Source: Flavisolibacter sp. (GTDB taxonomy: Bacteria > Bacteroidota > Bacteroidia > Chitinophagales > Chitinophagaceae). Taken from it: 64,000 nt of DNA. Location of the stretch: the NCBI GenBank assembly GCA_028288675.1, contig JAQBNG010000130.1, positions 1 through 64,000 on the forward strand. The letters are read 5' to 3'. The position numbers and the translations under genes are program-made. Below the pieces are notes generated by a model. That model saw nothing but the letters and a program-made list of their open reading frames with translations. It was not told where the DNA came from and did not search any database. Shown here piece by piece: positions 1 through 9,167 of the stretch; positions within the stretch are counted from its first letter, which is position 1; every line of letters starts with the position of its first letter.

Positions 1-216
1 GATTTTTTATTGAATTGTCTTGAATATCTTACTAATAAATCAACCATCATAGAAACCAGGAATAAAGAAATTGTTCTTCGCTTGCTTGATACCAAAAAAG
101 TGGAGGCCGAAAAAGTAAAATGGCAAATCATCAACATTGCCCTGCCTATTTTGCTCATTATTCTTTTTGGAATTATCTATCAGCGGGTAAGGCGTTATCG
201 CTTTGCTTCTAATTAA
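1..216 (+). CDS. gldG: GldG C-terminus (gliding ABC transporter component), partial
   Basis: The reading frame is open from the first base (DFLLNCLEYL...) and runs to TAA at 214-216, so the start lies upstream of the window. The visible 71 residues match the end of GldG, the auxiliary substrate-binding-like component of the GldA-GldF-GldG ABC transporter needed for gliding and type IX secretion-related functions in Bacteroidota. Seen in the sequence are a DFLLN motif, a short charged stretch, then one hydrophobic helix (about residues 45-60, INIALPILLIILFGII) followed by a basic tail (RVRRYRF), the usual C-terminal membrane anchor of GldG. The ATPase partner GldA is encoded separately at 50002. 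The partner GldF would be expected just upstream, outside the window. Confidence 0.8.
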   Translation, partial: DFLLNCLEYLTNKSTIIETRNKEIVLRLLDTKKVEAEKVKWQIINIALPILLIILFGIIYQRVRRYRFASN

Positions 217-252
217 CTTCGCCGCTTTTAATACTATTTTTAAAGAAGCTGA

Positions 253-1209
253 ATGACAGATCAACAACTTACCTATTTAGTGTTCGGAATTGTTCTGACT
301 ATCTCCATTATTATTGACTTGGGTGTTTTCAGTAAAAAATCAGGAGACGTTAGCATTAAAAAGGCCTTGTATCAAAGCCTGTTCTGGATTGGCCTGGGAT
401 TATCCTTCTTTGCTTTTATTTGGGCCGTAGATGGTGAAAAGCCGGCACTTGAATACCTCAGCGCCTACCTGATGGAAAAAAGCCTGAGTATTGACAACAT
501 TTTTGTTTTCATACTGATTTTTTCTTTCTATAAAGTCCGCCACGATCATGTAGCTCGTGCCTTGATGATCGGTATTCTGCTTGCAATTGTTTTCCGGGTG
601 ATTTTTATAACGGTTGGCGTGGTGCTGGTAAGTCAGTTTAGTTGGATACTTTACATCTTTGGGGCTTTTCTGCTTTATACAGGAATTAAAATATTTGTTG
701 CCAAACACGAGGAAAATTACGACCCTTCCAAAAGCCCTGTATATAAATTTATCGATCGCTTCTTCCCGATTGTACATAAAGATGTGAGCGGAAAATTTTC
801 CGTTAAAATAAATGGTAAGCGGTTTTACACCAATATGTTCGTAGTGACTATTTTACTGGGCACAACCGATATTGTTTTTGCCTTGGATAGCATTCCTGCT
901 GTATTTGCCATTTCGCAGGATCCCATGATCATTTATACTTCTAACATTTTTGCCGTGCTTGGGCTCAGAGCCTTATTCTTTTTATTAAAAGGTGCAGTGG
1001 CGAAGTTTGAATACCTGCAGCAAGGCATTGCTATTGTTTTAATTTTCATTGGGGCTAAAATGCTGGCAGAGCATTGGCTGCACCAGTTTCTTACCCAAAG
1101 CCAATTGGTGCTTATTTCGCTGCTTGTAATTGTTATTTGCCTGGCTGGTTCTATGCTTTACTCGCTACAGGTAACCCGGCGTAGAAAGAATGAAAATGAT
1201 TTGATTTAA
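253..1209 (+). CDS. TerC/Alx family integral membrane protein
   Basis: 318-residue polytopic membrane protein of the TerC family (Alx-like branch), associated with tellurite resistance and, for Alx and related proteins, manganese export. About nine hydrophobic segments are visible. The hallmark acidic and polar stretches are present: an N-terminal DLGVF segment, SLSIDNIFVF near residues 78-87, and TTDIVFALDSIPAVFAI near 204-220, whose aspartates are the probable metal-coordinating residues of the family. A cytoplasmic loop lies between residues about 155 and 190. The ATG start at 253 lies 36 bases after the gldG stop, and murF-alr starts 10 bases after its stop, so cotranscription is likely. 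The substrate is inferred only from the family. Confidence 0.88.
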   Translation: MTDQQLTYLVFGIVLTISIIIDLGVFSKKSGDVSIKKALYQSLFWIGLGLSFFAFIWAVDGEKPALEYLSAYLMEKSLSIDNIFVFILIFSFYKVRHDHVARALMIGILLAIVFRVIFITVGVVLVSQFSWILYIFGAFLLYTGIKIFVAKHEENYDPSKSPVYKFIDRFFPIVHKDVSGKFSVKINGKRFYTNMFVVTILLGTTDIVFALDSIPAVFAISQDPMIIYTSNIFAVLGLRALFFLLKGAVAKFEYLQQGIAIVLIFIGAKMLAEHWLHQFLTQSQLVLISLLVIVICLAGSMLYSLQVTRRRKNENDLI

Positions 1210-1219
1210 TACTAAGCCT

Positions 1220-3655
1220 GTGTATTCTATTCAAACTATCACAGAAGTTATCAATGGGCGGCTTCTATCAAATGCTGATAGTAAAATTGAGCATTTGGTT
1301 TACGACAGCCGCCGGCTTCAGCATCCCGAAACCTCCCTGTTTTTTGCTATAAAAACTGTTCATGCTGACGGACATAAGTTTATCCGGGATGCTTATAAAA
1401 AAGGGGTACGTGCCTTTGTCGTCAGCGATAAAATCCTGCTTCAAGATGCGACTGTATTTTTAGTAGAAGATACGCTTGACGCCTTACAAAAGTTAGCCGC
1501 GCATCATCGTCAACAATTTAATTTACCTGTCATTGGCATCACCGGCAGCAATGGAAAAACGGTAGTGAAGGAATGGCTGAATACCTTGCTTGAAGAGGAT
1601 TATCAAATAATACGCAGCCCTAAAAGCTTTAACTCTCAAATTGGTGTTCCGTTAAGTGTTTGGGAAATCAACGAACAACATACGGTGGGCATTTTCGAAG
1701 CCGGCATTTCAAAGCCTGGTGAAATGGAACGGTTAGAAAAGATCATTCATCCTACGATTGGCATACTTACAAATATTGGTGAAGCGCACAGTGAAGGCTT
1801 TACATCCAACAATGAAAAGCTTCTGGAAAAACTAAGGTTGTTTACAGAAGCAGACCTGGTGATCGGCCAGCAAGAATTAATAGCTCATCTCCCCAATAAA
1901 AAATTTACCTGGAGTGAAAATGAGAAAGCAACATTAACCATTCAATCAACTCAAAAACAAAAAACATCAACCATTATTAATGCTGTTTTTAAGCAGGACG
2001 AAACATCGCTCCAAATTCCTTTTACCGATGATGCTTCTATACAAAACGCTATCACCTGTTGGTGCTTTCTATTATACGTGAACAAGCCGAAAGAGATTAT
2101 CCAAAAACGATTCTTACTTCTTCATCCTGTTGACATGCGGCTGCAACTGAATTATGGTATCAATGATTGTTTGATCATCAACGACAGTTACAGCGCCGAT
2201 CCCACTTCATTAAAAATTGCACTTGATTTTTTAGCACAGCAAAGCTCTGGTTTAAAGAGTACTGTTATTGTTTCCGATTTTTTTGAAAGTGGCAAAAGCG
2301 AAACTGTTTTATATACCGAAATAGCAGAACTGATCAACCAATACCGGGTTCAAAAGCTTATTGCCATTGGTGAAAAAATAGGCAGCAGGCTGCAAGGCAA
2401 GCTAAAGGAAACAGTTACTCTTCAAACTTACCCTACCACAGAAGATTTTATCCAAAATTTTAAAAGCTCGGATTTTAGTAAAGAGATTATCCTGGTAAAG
2501 GGAGCCCGCAGAGCCCATTTTGAAAGCATCGCTATTTTGTTTGAACAAAAGCTTCACGGCACTGTGCTTCAAATCAACTTAGCGGCACTTACTCATAACC
2601 TGAAGGAATATCAAAAACTGCTAAAGCCTTCTACCAAAATAATGGCGATGGTGAAGGCATTTTCTTATGGCAGCGGCGGCGCAGAGATAGCCTCGGTGCT
2701 TCAGTTTCATAACACGGCGTACCTGGGTGTGGCGTACGCCGATGAAGGCATTGACTTAGTAAGGTCAGGCATTACCATTCCTATCATGGTGATGAATGCG
2801 GAGGCTTCTTCTTTTGCAGCTATCGTTGAAAATAATTTACAGCCTGTAATTTACTCAACCGGCTTACTTCAAAGTTTCGAGGGCTTTATTAAAGAACAAG
2901 GAATAGCCGGCTATCCCATTCATTTGGAAATAGAAACAGGTATGAACCGCCTGGGTTTTGCAGGGGAGAAAATCGAAAATATCGCCAGGCATTTAGGCGC
3001 ACAATCTTTCTTATTTGTTCAATCTGTATTTAGTCATTTAGCAGGAAGCGAAGATGCGGCCGAAGATGATTTTACAAACTTGCAGGCAATGCGATTTAAT
3101 GAAGCGGTTGCCATTCTTGAACAACATATCAGCTACCCTTTTTTAAAACATATTTCCAACTCCGCTGCTATCGTTCGTCATCCGCATCTGCAAATGGATA
3201 TGGTGCGTCTTGGCATTGGTCTTTATGGTATTGAGCCGGATGCCGAAGACAGACTTCAGTTGCAGCCTGTAGCCACCTTACGTTCCACCATCGCACAAAT
3301 AAAGGAAGTAAAGAGTGGCGAGTCGGTGAGCTATAATAGGAGAGGTATCGTTCATCGTGATTCCCGTATTGCTACCGTTCGTATTGGTTATGCCGATGGC
3401 TACTCGCGCCAGTTTGGTAATGGCATAGGTAGAATGTTGGTGCATCAACAGTATGCACCTGTTATTGGTACCGTTTGCATGGATATGACGATGCTTGATG
3501 TAACAGATATCGCCGGCGTAAAAGAAGGTGATGATGTAATTGTTTTTGGAAGCGGGCTGCCTGTGCAAACCGTCGCCAAAATGATCAACACGATTCCGTA
3601 TGAAATTATGACCTCGGTTTCGGGCCGGGTGAAACGGGTTTATTATTATGAGTAA
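1220..3655 (+). CDS. murF-alr: Bifunctional MurF ligase / alanine racemase
   Basis: 811-residue fusion of two peptidoglycan precursor enzymes. The N-terminal part (about 1-445) is UDP-MurNAc-tripeptide:D-Ala-D-Ala ligase, with the ATP loop GITGSNGKT at 106-114 and the Mur-family GEAHSEGF segment near 190. The C-terminal part (about 450-811) is a PLP-dependent alanine racemase. K479 in VKAFSYGSGG is the Schiff-base lysine, and SYNRRG and the GTVCMDM segment near 750 carry the usual active-site region. One polypeptide thus makes D-alanine and uses D-Ala-D-Ala. The fusion is standard in Bacteroidota. Translation starts at GTG 1220, 10 bases after the upstream stop; the first residues YSIQTITEVINGRL are typical of MurF and support this start. 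Confidence 0.95.
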   Translation: MYSIQTITEVINGRLLSNADSKIEHLVYDSRRLQHPETSLFFAIKTVHADGHKFIRDAYKKGVRAFVVSDKILLQDATVFLVEDTLDALQKLAAHHRQQFNLPVIGITGSNGKTVVKEWLNTLLEEDYQIIRSPKSFNSQIGVPLSVWEINEQHTVGIFEAGISKPGEMERLEKIIHPTIGILTNIGEAHSEGFTSNNEKLLEKLRLFTEADLVIGQQELIAHLPNKKFTWSENEKATLTIQSTQKQKTSTIINAVFKQDETSLQIPFTDDASIQNAITCWCFLLYVNKPKEIIQKRFLLLHPVDMRLQLNYGINDCLIINDSYSADPTSLKIALDFLAQQSSGLKSTVIVSDFFESGKSETVLYTEIAELINQYRVQKLIAIGEKIGSRLQGKLKETVTLQTYPTTEDFIQNFKSSDFSKEIILVKGARRAHFESIAILFEQKLHGTVLQINLAALTHNLKEYQKLLKPSTKIMAMVKAFSYGSGGAEIASVLQFHNTAYLGVAYADEGIDLVRSGITIPIMVMNAEASSFAAIVENNLQPVIYSTGLLQSFEGFIKEQGIAGYPIHLEIETGMNRLGFAGEKIENIARHLGAQSFLFVQSVFSHLAGSEDAAEDDFTNLQAMRFNEAVAILEQHISYPFLKHISNSAAIVRHPHLQMDMVRLGIGLYGIEPDAEDRLQLQPVATLRSTIAQIKEVKSGESVSYNRRGIVHRDSRIATVRIGYADGYSRQFGNGIGRMLVHQQYAPVIGTVCMDMTMLDVTDIAGVKEGDDVIVFGSGLPVQTVAKMINTIPYEIMTSVSGRVKRVYYYE

Positions 3656-3690
3656 CCTCACTCCCGGCCCTCCCAACTTGTTGGAGAGGG
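3656..3690 (+). repeat. 3' UTR palindromic repeat, copy 1
   Basis: Immediately after the murF-alr stop codon is a 35-base stretch beginning cctcactcccggccctcc and ending ttggagaggg, able to fold into an imperfect hairpin. A copy matching at roughly four of five positions, by eye, lies in opposite orientation at 7771-7805, also right behind a stop codon. I read it as a dispersed short palindromic repeat that may act as a 3' end structure. Confidence 0.65.
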
Positions 3691-3697
3691 TTGATCC

Positions 3698-3966
3698 GCC
3701 TCACCTCCCAACCTCTCTCCTCACGGAGAGGAGGAGTATAACTCCGAAAATTTATGAATCGTTACGATAACGATCTTTCGTATTCCTCGTTCTATAGGAA
3801 CGTTTAGTCCCAAAGCGATTGCAAGAGTAAAATCATATACTTTTTCTACCGACTAAGTATTCCGCCAAAAGCATGAAAGATATAGCTGTTGAATTACATA
3901 AGGAAACTTCTATATACAGAGTCGTGCTCCTCCTCTCCGCAAGGAGAGGAGGCTGGGAGCTGAGGC
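3698..3966. mobile_element. MITE-like element with 39-bp inverted ends
   Basis: The gap between murF-alr and lspA is filled by a 269-bp non-coding segment bounded by long imperfect inverted repeats. The left arm (about 3698-3736) starts gcctcacctcccaacctc, and the reverse complement of the right arm (about 3927-3966) starts gcctcagctcccagcctc. About 34 of 39 positions match by eye. Each arm also folds on itself; the right one has a perfect 10-bp stem (3929-3938 with 3943-3952) and loop GCAA. TGAT occurs just outside each end and could be a 4-bp target duplication. No ORF of note lies between the arms. No transposase is visible in the window, so mobility is an inference. Confidence 0.55.
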
Positions 3967-4036
3967 TGATAAGGTAAGGTATTTAGGAAACCGTTATAGT
4001 GCCGTTCACTATATTTGCCCCTATTAATTTTTTGCC

Positions 4037-4714
4037 GTGAAGCTACGCTCAGCCTTTATTATTGTTGCAGTTGTTATCATTATAGACCAGGTACTCAAGT
4101 TCTGGATTAAGACCTCTTTCCCTTACGGACATGTAATGGATATAGCCGGACAAAAATGGGCGCAGCTTTACTTCATCGAAAACCCCGGGATGGCCTGGGG
4201 GATGGAACTTGGTGGCGATTGGGGTAAAATGATTTTAACCCTGTTTCGTTTAGCTGCCGTTACGTTTGGAAGCTGGTACCTGGTGCGTATTGTAAAACAC
4301 AAGTATTCAACAGGTTTTATTGTTTGCGCCGCGCTTATTTATGCCGGTGCCTTAGGTAACTTAATTGACAGTATGTTCTATGGGATGATCTTTGAAGAAA
4401 GTTCTTACGTACATATAGCAAAAGCTTTTCCGGCTGGCAGCAGCTATGGTGGTTTTTTGCATGGCAAAGTGGTTGACATGCTCTACTTCCCCATGATAAA
4501 ATCAACCTTCCCTAACTGGCTTCCTCTACTTGGTGGTAAAGACTTTGAATTTTTCTCTCCTATCTTCAACATAGCCGATGCTTCTATCTCTATCGGCGTA
4601 ATAACATTGCTTATTTTTCAGAAGCGTTTTCTTCATAAAAAAGAAGAAGTTATAGCGACAGATTATACCACTACAAGAGAAGTATCTACCGAAGAAGCGA
4701 AGCATATGATTTGA
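4037..4714 (+). CDS. lspA: Lipoprotein signal peptidase (signal peptidase II)
   Basis: 225-residue inner-membrane aspartyl protease that cleaves prolipoprotein signal peptides ahead of the lipidated cysteine. Four hydrophobic helices are visible. Catalytic aspartates are D111 in GALGNLIDS and D181 in FNIADASIS, both in the expected family motifs, and IDQVLKFWI near residues 16-24 is the conserved first-helix motif. It is longer than the E. coli enzyme (about 164 residues) because of an insert around residues 118-170 and a charged C-terminal tail, both common in Bacteroidota. The start is GTG 4037; the following MKLRSAF gives a normal N-terminus. Many predicted lipoproteins in this window (gldD, DUF4846, GH130-like and others) would be its substrates. 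Confidence 0.95.
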   Translation: MKLRSAFIIVAVVIIIDQVLKFWIKTSFPYGHVMDIAGQKWAQLYFIENPGMAWGMELGGDWGKMILTLFRLAAVTFGSWYLVRIVKHKYSTGFIVCAALIYAGALGNLIDSMFYGMIFEESSYVHIAKAFPAGSSYGGFLHGKVVDMLYFPMIKSTFPNWLPLLGGKDFEFFSPIFNIADASISIGVITLLIFQKRFLHKKEEVIATDYTTTREVSTEEAKHMI

Positions 4715-4915
4715 TTATTCATAGTTGCTAAACCATGATGCATCCCAATTGGCCGACTCATTGATGCTTGCATTTTTAATTAAGGAAAAACGTTGATTAC
4801 TCAAGGCTTCTTCTCCGTTTAATACTAGTAGCCAGGCTTTGTCTTTGCCGTCTTTCTCAATAATTTTTAAGGGGGATACATTATAGTGCAGCAATGCAGA
4901 AGTTTCTGTTTTCAA
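4715..4915 (-). CDS. Small hypothetical protein or gene remnant
   Basis: An open frame of 66 codons converges on lspA, with its stop directly adjoining the lspA stop. The product has protein-like composition (ETSALLHYNVSPL..., with K/E/D balance and aromatic residues) but no motif or signal peptide that I recognise. The only available start is TTG at 4915; there is no in-frame ATG or GTG before the upstream stop at 4946-4948. It may be a real small protein, or the end of a gene whose 5' part was lost. I would treat it as uncertain. Confidence 0.3.
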   Translation of the reverse strand: MKTETSALLHYNVSPLKIIEKDGKDKAWLLVLNGEEALSNQRFSLIKNASINESANWDASWFSNYE

Positions 4916-5080
4916 TGGAGTTAGATTTTGGTACGGATGAATTATTTATGAATGCCCTGGCAAAGTAGCAAATGGTTAGCAAAATTGCAAGTTGAATAGT
5001 TGGTTAAATGATCGGTTGCTTACTGGTTTCCTGCCTTGTCAGCCAAGCAATTAATCAACTATTCGGTATATTCGTTATCT

Positions 5081-7315
5081 ATGGAAACCCTTGCACAATT
5101 ACCGAAGTATAGTTTGAATGAGGAGCAGGAAAAAAAGTTGATTCTGCGAGAATACCGTGCCCTTTTACGCTCCTTAAAATCCCGCATAAAAACAGGCGAT
5201 AGAAAACTTATACGGCAGGCTTTTGAAATGGCTGCCGATGCCCATAAAACCACCCGCCGTAAAAGCGGCGAGCCTTATATTTTGCACCCACTTGCTGTTT
5301 CCCGAATTTGCACCGAAGAGATCGGGCTTGGCGTCCGCTCTTCTATTTGCGCCTTATTGCACGATACGGTGGAAGACACCGATGTTAGCCTTGAGGATAT
5401 ACAGAGGGAATTTGGTGGCGAGATTGCCAAGATTGTAGATGGCTTAACCAAGATTTCCAACGTAGTTGACGTTAATGCTTCGCAACAGGCAGAGAACTTT
5501 CGCAAGATATTATTGACGCTCACAGATGACCCCCGTGTTATTTTAATAAAGCTTGCCGACCGTCTGCATAACATGCGTACGATGGATAGCATGAGGCAGG
5601 AAAAACAATTGAAAATTTCTTCCGAAACCATTTATGTGTATGCGCCACTGGCCCACCGCATGGGGCTTTATACCATAAAAACAGAAATGGAAGATTTGGC
5701 GATGAAATACCTGGAGCCGCAAACGTATAAAGATATTGCCCGCAAGCTTTCGGAAACAAAAAGGGAACGCACAAAATTCATCAATGAGTTTATAAAGCCC
5801 CTGGATGATAAACTGGTTAAAGCCGGATTTGATTTTGAAATTTATGGCCGTCCAAAAAGCATACACTCCATCTGGAATAAGATGAAGAAAAAAGGCGTAA
5901 GCTTTGAAGAAGTTTATGATCTTTTTGCCATCCGCATTATTGTAGATGCAACTCCTGAAAAAGAAAAAGAAGAATGCTGGAAAGTATATTCCCTGATAAC
6001 AGATGAGTACTCGCCATCGCCGGAACGTTTGCGGGATTGGCTAAGTAACCCAAAGAGCAATGGCTATGAAGCACTGCATACGACCGTAATGGGGCCAATG
6101 GGCAAATGGGTAGAAGTGCAGATACGTACCAAGCGCATGAACGAGATAGCGGAAAAAGGTTTGGCAGCTCATTACAAATACAAGGAAGGTGCCTCTGATG
6201 AAAGCCGCTTTGACAAATGGTTCAATCAAATTCGTGAAGTGATAGGCAGCCAGGATGTTGACTCCGTGGATTTTTTACAGGACTTTAAAAGAAGCTTCCT
6301 GGCCGAAGAAATTTACATCTACACGCCAAAGGGCGATGTAAAAATGTTGCCGATCGGCGCTACTGCCTTAGACTTTGCTTTTGCCGTGCATAGCGTAGTT
6401 GGCAGCAAATGTATCGGCGCTAAAGTGAACCATAAACTGGTGCCCATTTCTCATAAATTACGGAGCGGCGACCAGGTGGAGATCATTACTTCCAACAAGC
6501 AAAAACCTTCGGAAGACTGGTTGAATTTTGTGGTTACCGCCAAGGCCAGAACAAAGATCAAAGATTCGCTGAAGGAAGAAAAAAGATCCGTGGCGGAAGA
6601 AGGCAAATACAGTTTGCAAAGGAAACTGGAAGGCATGGGCGCCGCTATGAATGCACACAATATTGATGAACTGGTAACCTACTATAAACTCGCCTCGCCA
6701 TTGGAATTGTATTATGGCATATCGGTAAAAAATATTGACCTTAAAGACCTTAAAGAATTCAAGACATTCGGTGACAGGTTAGAAGCGCCTAAGCCAGTAA
6801 AGCTCCAGGAAGTAAAGCCGGAGTACAACCCGCATTTAGATAAAAAAGATACGGAGCTTATCATCTTCGGCGAAAGCAGCGACCGGATTGTATACAACCT
6901 TGCTAATTGTTGCAAGCCCATCCCCGGCGATGATGTATTTGGTTTTGTAACTACAGGAAAGGGCCTGACCATACATCGTACCAACTGCCCAAATGCTACC
7001 AAGCTTTTATCTAACTATGGGCACCGCATTGTAAAAACAAAATGGGCTAAGAATAAAGAGATTTCCTTCCTTACCGGCTTGCGGATTATTGGTATGGATG
7101 ATGTAGGTGTAGTGAACAAGATCACCACCATTATCAGCGGCGATTTACGCATCAATATTTCGGCGATTACCATTGAATCCACAGAAGGAGTTTTTGAAGG
7201 AACTATTAAATTATTCGTGCATGACAAAGAGGAACTTGAGGAACTGGTGAGCCGATTAAAAAGTTTAAATGGTATTCAGTCGGTAGAACGGTTTGAGACG
7301 GAAACACCAATTTAA
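5081..7315 (+). CDS. Bifunctional (p)ppGpp synthetase/hydrolase (RelA/SpoT)
   Basis: About 744 residues from ATG 5081. It makes and degrades the stringent-response alarmone (p)ppGpp. In order: an HD hydrolase domain with HDTVEDT near residue 95 of this start and the LADRLHNMRT helix; a synthetase domain with GRPKSIHSIWNKM and the DLFAIRIIV and NGYEALHTTV strands; a TGS domain (IYIYTPKGDVKMLP...); and a C-terminal ACT domain after the CCKPIPGDD segment. Both catalytic motifs look intact, so both activities are expected. A TTG at 5036 would add 15 residues, but ATG 5081 (METLAQLPKYSL) gives a more usual N-terminus. It stands as a monocistronic unit, followed by a 490-bp repeat-filled gap. Confidence 0.94.
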   Translation: METLAQLPKYSLNEEQEKKLILREYRALLRSLKSRIKTGDRKLIRQAFEMAADAHKTTRRKSGEPYILHPLAVSRICTEEIGLGVRSSICALLHDTVEDTDVSLEDIQREFGGEIAKIVDGLTKISNVVDVNASQQAENFRKILLTLTDDPRVILIKLADRLHNMRTMDSMRQEKQLKISSETIYVYAPLAHRMGLYTIKTEMEDLAMKYLEPQTYKDIARKLSETKRERTKFINEFIKPLDDKLVKAGFDFEIYGRPKSIHSIWNKMKKKGVSFEEVYDLFAIRIIVDATPEKEKEECWKVYSLITDEYSPSPERLRDWLSNPKSNGYEALHTTVMGPMGKWVEVQIRTKRMNEIAEKGLAAHYKYKEGASDESRFDKWFNQIREVIGSQDVDSVDFLQDFKRSFLAEEIYIYTPKGDVKMLPIGATALDFAFAVHSVVGSKCIGAKVNHKLVPISHKLRSGDQVEIITSNKQKPSEDWLNFVVTAKARTKIKDSLKEEKRSVAEEGKYSLQRKLEGMGAAMNAHNIDELVTYYKLASPLELYYGISVKNIDLKDLKEFKTFGDRLEAPKPVKLQEVKPEYNPHLDKKDTELIIFGESSDRIVYNLANCCKPIPGDDVFGFVTTGKGLTIHRTNCPNATKLLSNYGHRIVKTKWAKNKEISFLTGLRIIGMDDVGVVNKITTIISGDLRINISAITIESTEGVFEGTIKLFVHDKEELEELVSRLKSLNGIQSVERFETETPI

Positions 7316-7380
7316 ATAGAGCTTTTTAGTGGTGTTTTATAAAAGATGATTTTTTGTACCCAGCTTTAGTAGTACTATGA

Positions 7381-7651
7381 AGCTTCTGTTGCGTCGCACT
7401 CTTGTACGCTTTGTAATTCTACTCAGCATTACAAAAACCATACTTCAAAATTCAACCTATCTGCTATCATAATGACTCTTGTCATCCCGAGGTACGAGGG
7501 ATCTTTGCATTATGCTTTGATGAATGCTGCCAACCGTTTTACTTTTTATTGAGGTCATTTAATATTCAGTTCAAAGGTCCCTCCTGCGTCGGGATGACAA
7601 ACAACCTTACTGCCAAATAGCAATTCTTATGTAGCGCAGCGGCAACGGAGC
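7381..7651. repeat. Dispersed ~270-bp repeat, copy A
   Basis: This lies in the 490-bp gap after relA/spoT. It begins agcttctgttgcgtcgcact and ends near gtagcgcagcggcaacggag. A second copy in the same orientation lies at 25546-25840. The first 35 and last 40 bases are nearly identical, while the middle is diverged. Inside is an imperfect inverted repeat: gtcatcccgaggtacgaggg near 7483 and its rough reverse complement near 7577 (ccctcctgcgtcgggatgac). No credible ORF is present. Shorter fragments containing gcgtcgcactctt recur near 16236 and, inverted, near 40385. The rest of the gap (7652-7770) shows nothing I can name. Confidence 0.75.
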
Positions 7652-7770
7652 GTCGCCACTATCGTTCAATTAAGAATATATTGCTGGTAAACAAAAGAAA
7701 AACCCAATCAACAAAAGCTGATTGAGTTTAGAAAGTATTGTTGAAAAGCGAAGGCTATGTTAAGGCATCC

Positions 7771-7805
7771 CTCTCCAACTTGCTGAAGAGTGCCGGGGTG
7801 AGGTT
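7771..7805 (-). repeat. 3' UTR palindromic repeat, copy 2
   Basis: Read on the minus strand, cctcaccccggcactcttca begins two bases after the stop codon of the M28 peptidase gene and ends ttggagaggg. It matches the repeat at 3656-3690 in sequence and in position behind a stop codon. Confidence 0.6.
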
Positions 7806-9167
7806 TTACAAACCATACTTATCTACCAGGTAAACCAGTGCCGCCATATTAATAGCACCTAATTGCAGCTCCCTTTTATTTACATTTTCAAATACATCAT
7901 TAGCGGCATGATGATAATCGAAATACCGTTGCGAGTCAGGAGATAAACCTGCTACCGGTGTTCCTTGCGTACGGGCCAGAGGACCAATATCAGCACCGCC
8001 GCCACCACGTCGTATTTCTGCCGGGCTATACGGTAGCAATAATGATTTCCAACTACTGATTTTTTCAAATTGGGTTTCTGATGCAGACACCCCAAAGCCA
8101 ATTGGAGTGAAGCCCCCGGCATCACTTTCCAAAGCAAAAATGTGTTTCTCACCTTTTGCTTTAGCTTCATCTGCATACTTATTGCCACCACGCAAACCGT
8201 TTTCTTCATTGGCAAAAAGCACAAAGCGAATGGTACGTTTAGGTTTGTAGCCAAGCGCTTTAAAAGCTCTCAATATTTCAATAGTTTGTACGCAGCCTGC
8301 ACCATCATCATGGGCGCCCTCGGCAGCGTCCCAGCTATCTAGGTGACCTCCGATAGTAATGTATTCGTTCGGAAATTCAGTTCCTTTTAATTCACCAATT
8401 ACATTATGGCCTATGGTATCGGGTAAGAATTTGCCATGTGTAGATAAGCCCACAGAAACAGTAGTGTTCTTTAGCTGGTTGCTCAGCCAGTCAGCATCCT
8501 GTAAGCCAATTGCCACTGCGGGGATTTTAGGAAAAGAATCATTGTAGGCTGTTGCCCCGGTGTGGGGATTGTTATCCGTACTATGGCTCATGCTTCTAAC
8601 AATAACCCCTGCGGCTCCGTATTTTGCAGCACGACTTGGCCCCTGGCTACGGTAAACACCTGCGTCGCGGTATGCTAAAAAAGTACTGATGAAAGCATTA
8701 TTAAAAGGATAGTTGTAAAAAACAATCTTGTCTTTTACTGCATTTTTCTTCGCTTCTAATTCTGCAAAGTTTTTTATCTCAATTACTTCTTTTGTAAGCA
8801 GTTTTCCGGAGCTATTGGAATTTCCAAGTGCCAAAACGTTGAGACTCTTTTTTGAGTTTTTATACAACGCAGTTACTTCATCCTTTCCACCTCTTACCCA
8901 ATGTGGCACCAGGCATTCCTGCAGCCAGGCATTATCGGCGCCTGCAGCCTGTAATGTTTTCAACCCCCATGTTTCTGCCTTGTACATTCCGGCGGAACCC
9001 GACAGCCGGGCTCCAACCTGTTTTGTCAGCACACGTAAGTCATCATACGATTTACCATTCACTAAAATATAATCTGATATACGCTTTAGAAAAATAGAAT
9101 CCTCGGCCTGTGAAAAACTGTCAACTGAAAAGCCCAGTACCAGTAAAGCAAAAAGTAATTTTTTCAT
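7806..9167 (-). CDS. Secreted M28 family zinc metallopeptidase
   Basis: About 453 residues from ATG 9167 (MKKLLFALLVLGFSVDSFSQ, a typical Sec signal peptide); the in-frame TTG three codons upstream is less likely. The M28 catalytic domain occupies roughly residues 240-450. Zinc ligands and catalytic residues are visible in the usual order: GGHLDSWD, GAHDDGAG, ANEENGLRG, ESDAGG and DYHHAANDVFE. A protease-associated-like insert lies between about 120 and 235 (YGAAGVIVRSM). M28 enzymes are aminopeptidases or carboxypeptidases, and the exported form probably digests extracellular peptides. The gene stands alone between repeat-containing gaps. The exact substrate cannot be read from the sequence. 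Confidence 0.9.
   Translation of the reverse strand: MKKLLFALLVLGFSVDSFSQAEDSIFLKRISDYILVNGKSYDDLRVLTKQVGARLSGSAGMYKAETWGLKTLQAAGADNAWLQECLVPHWVRGGKDEVTALYKNSKKSLNVLALGNSNSSGKLLTKEVIEIKNFAELEAKKNAVKDKIVFYNYPFNNAFISTFLAYRDAGVYRSQGPSRAAKYGAAGVIVRSMSHSTDNNPHTGATAYNDSFPKIPAVAIGLQDADWLSNQLKNTTVSVGLSTHGKFLPDTIGHNVIGELKGTEFPNEYITIGGHLDSWDAAEGAHDDGAGCVQTIEILRAFKALGYKPKRTIRFVLFANEENGLRGGNKYADEAKAKGEKHIFALESDAGGFTPIGFGVSASETQFEKISSWKSLLLPYSPAEIRRGGGGADIGPLARTQGTPVAGLSPDSQRYFDYHHAANDVFENVNKRELQLGAINMAALVYLVDKYGL

Noticed and set aside
400-777. 125-residue minus-strand frame
   Set aside because: It lies entirely within the TerC-type gene, has a Cys/Tyr/Lys/Asn-skewed product and no family signature; it is a shadow of the plus-strand frame.
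3656-4036. CRISPR array
   Set aside because: The repeated words are inverted arms and hairpins, not regularly spaced direct repeats with unique spacers.
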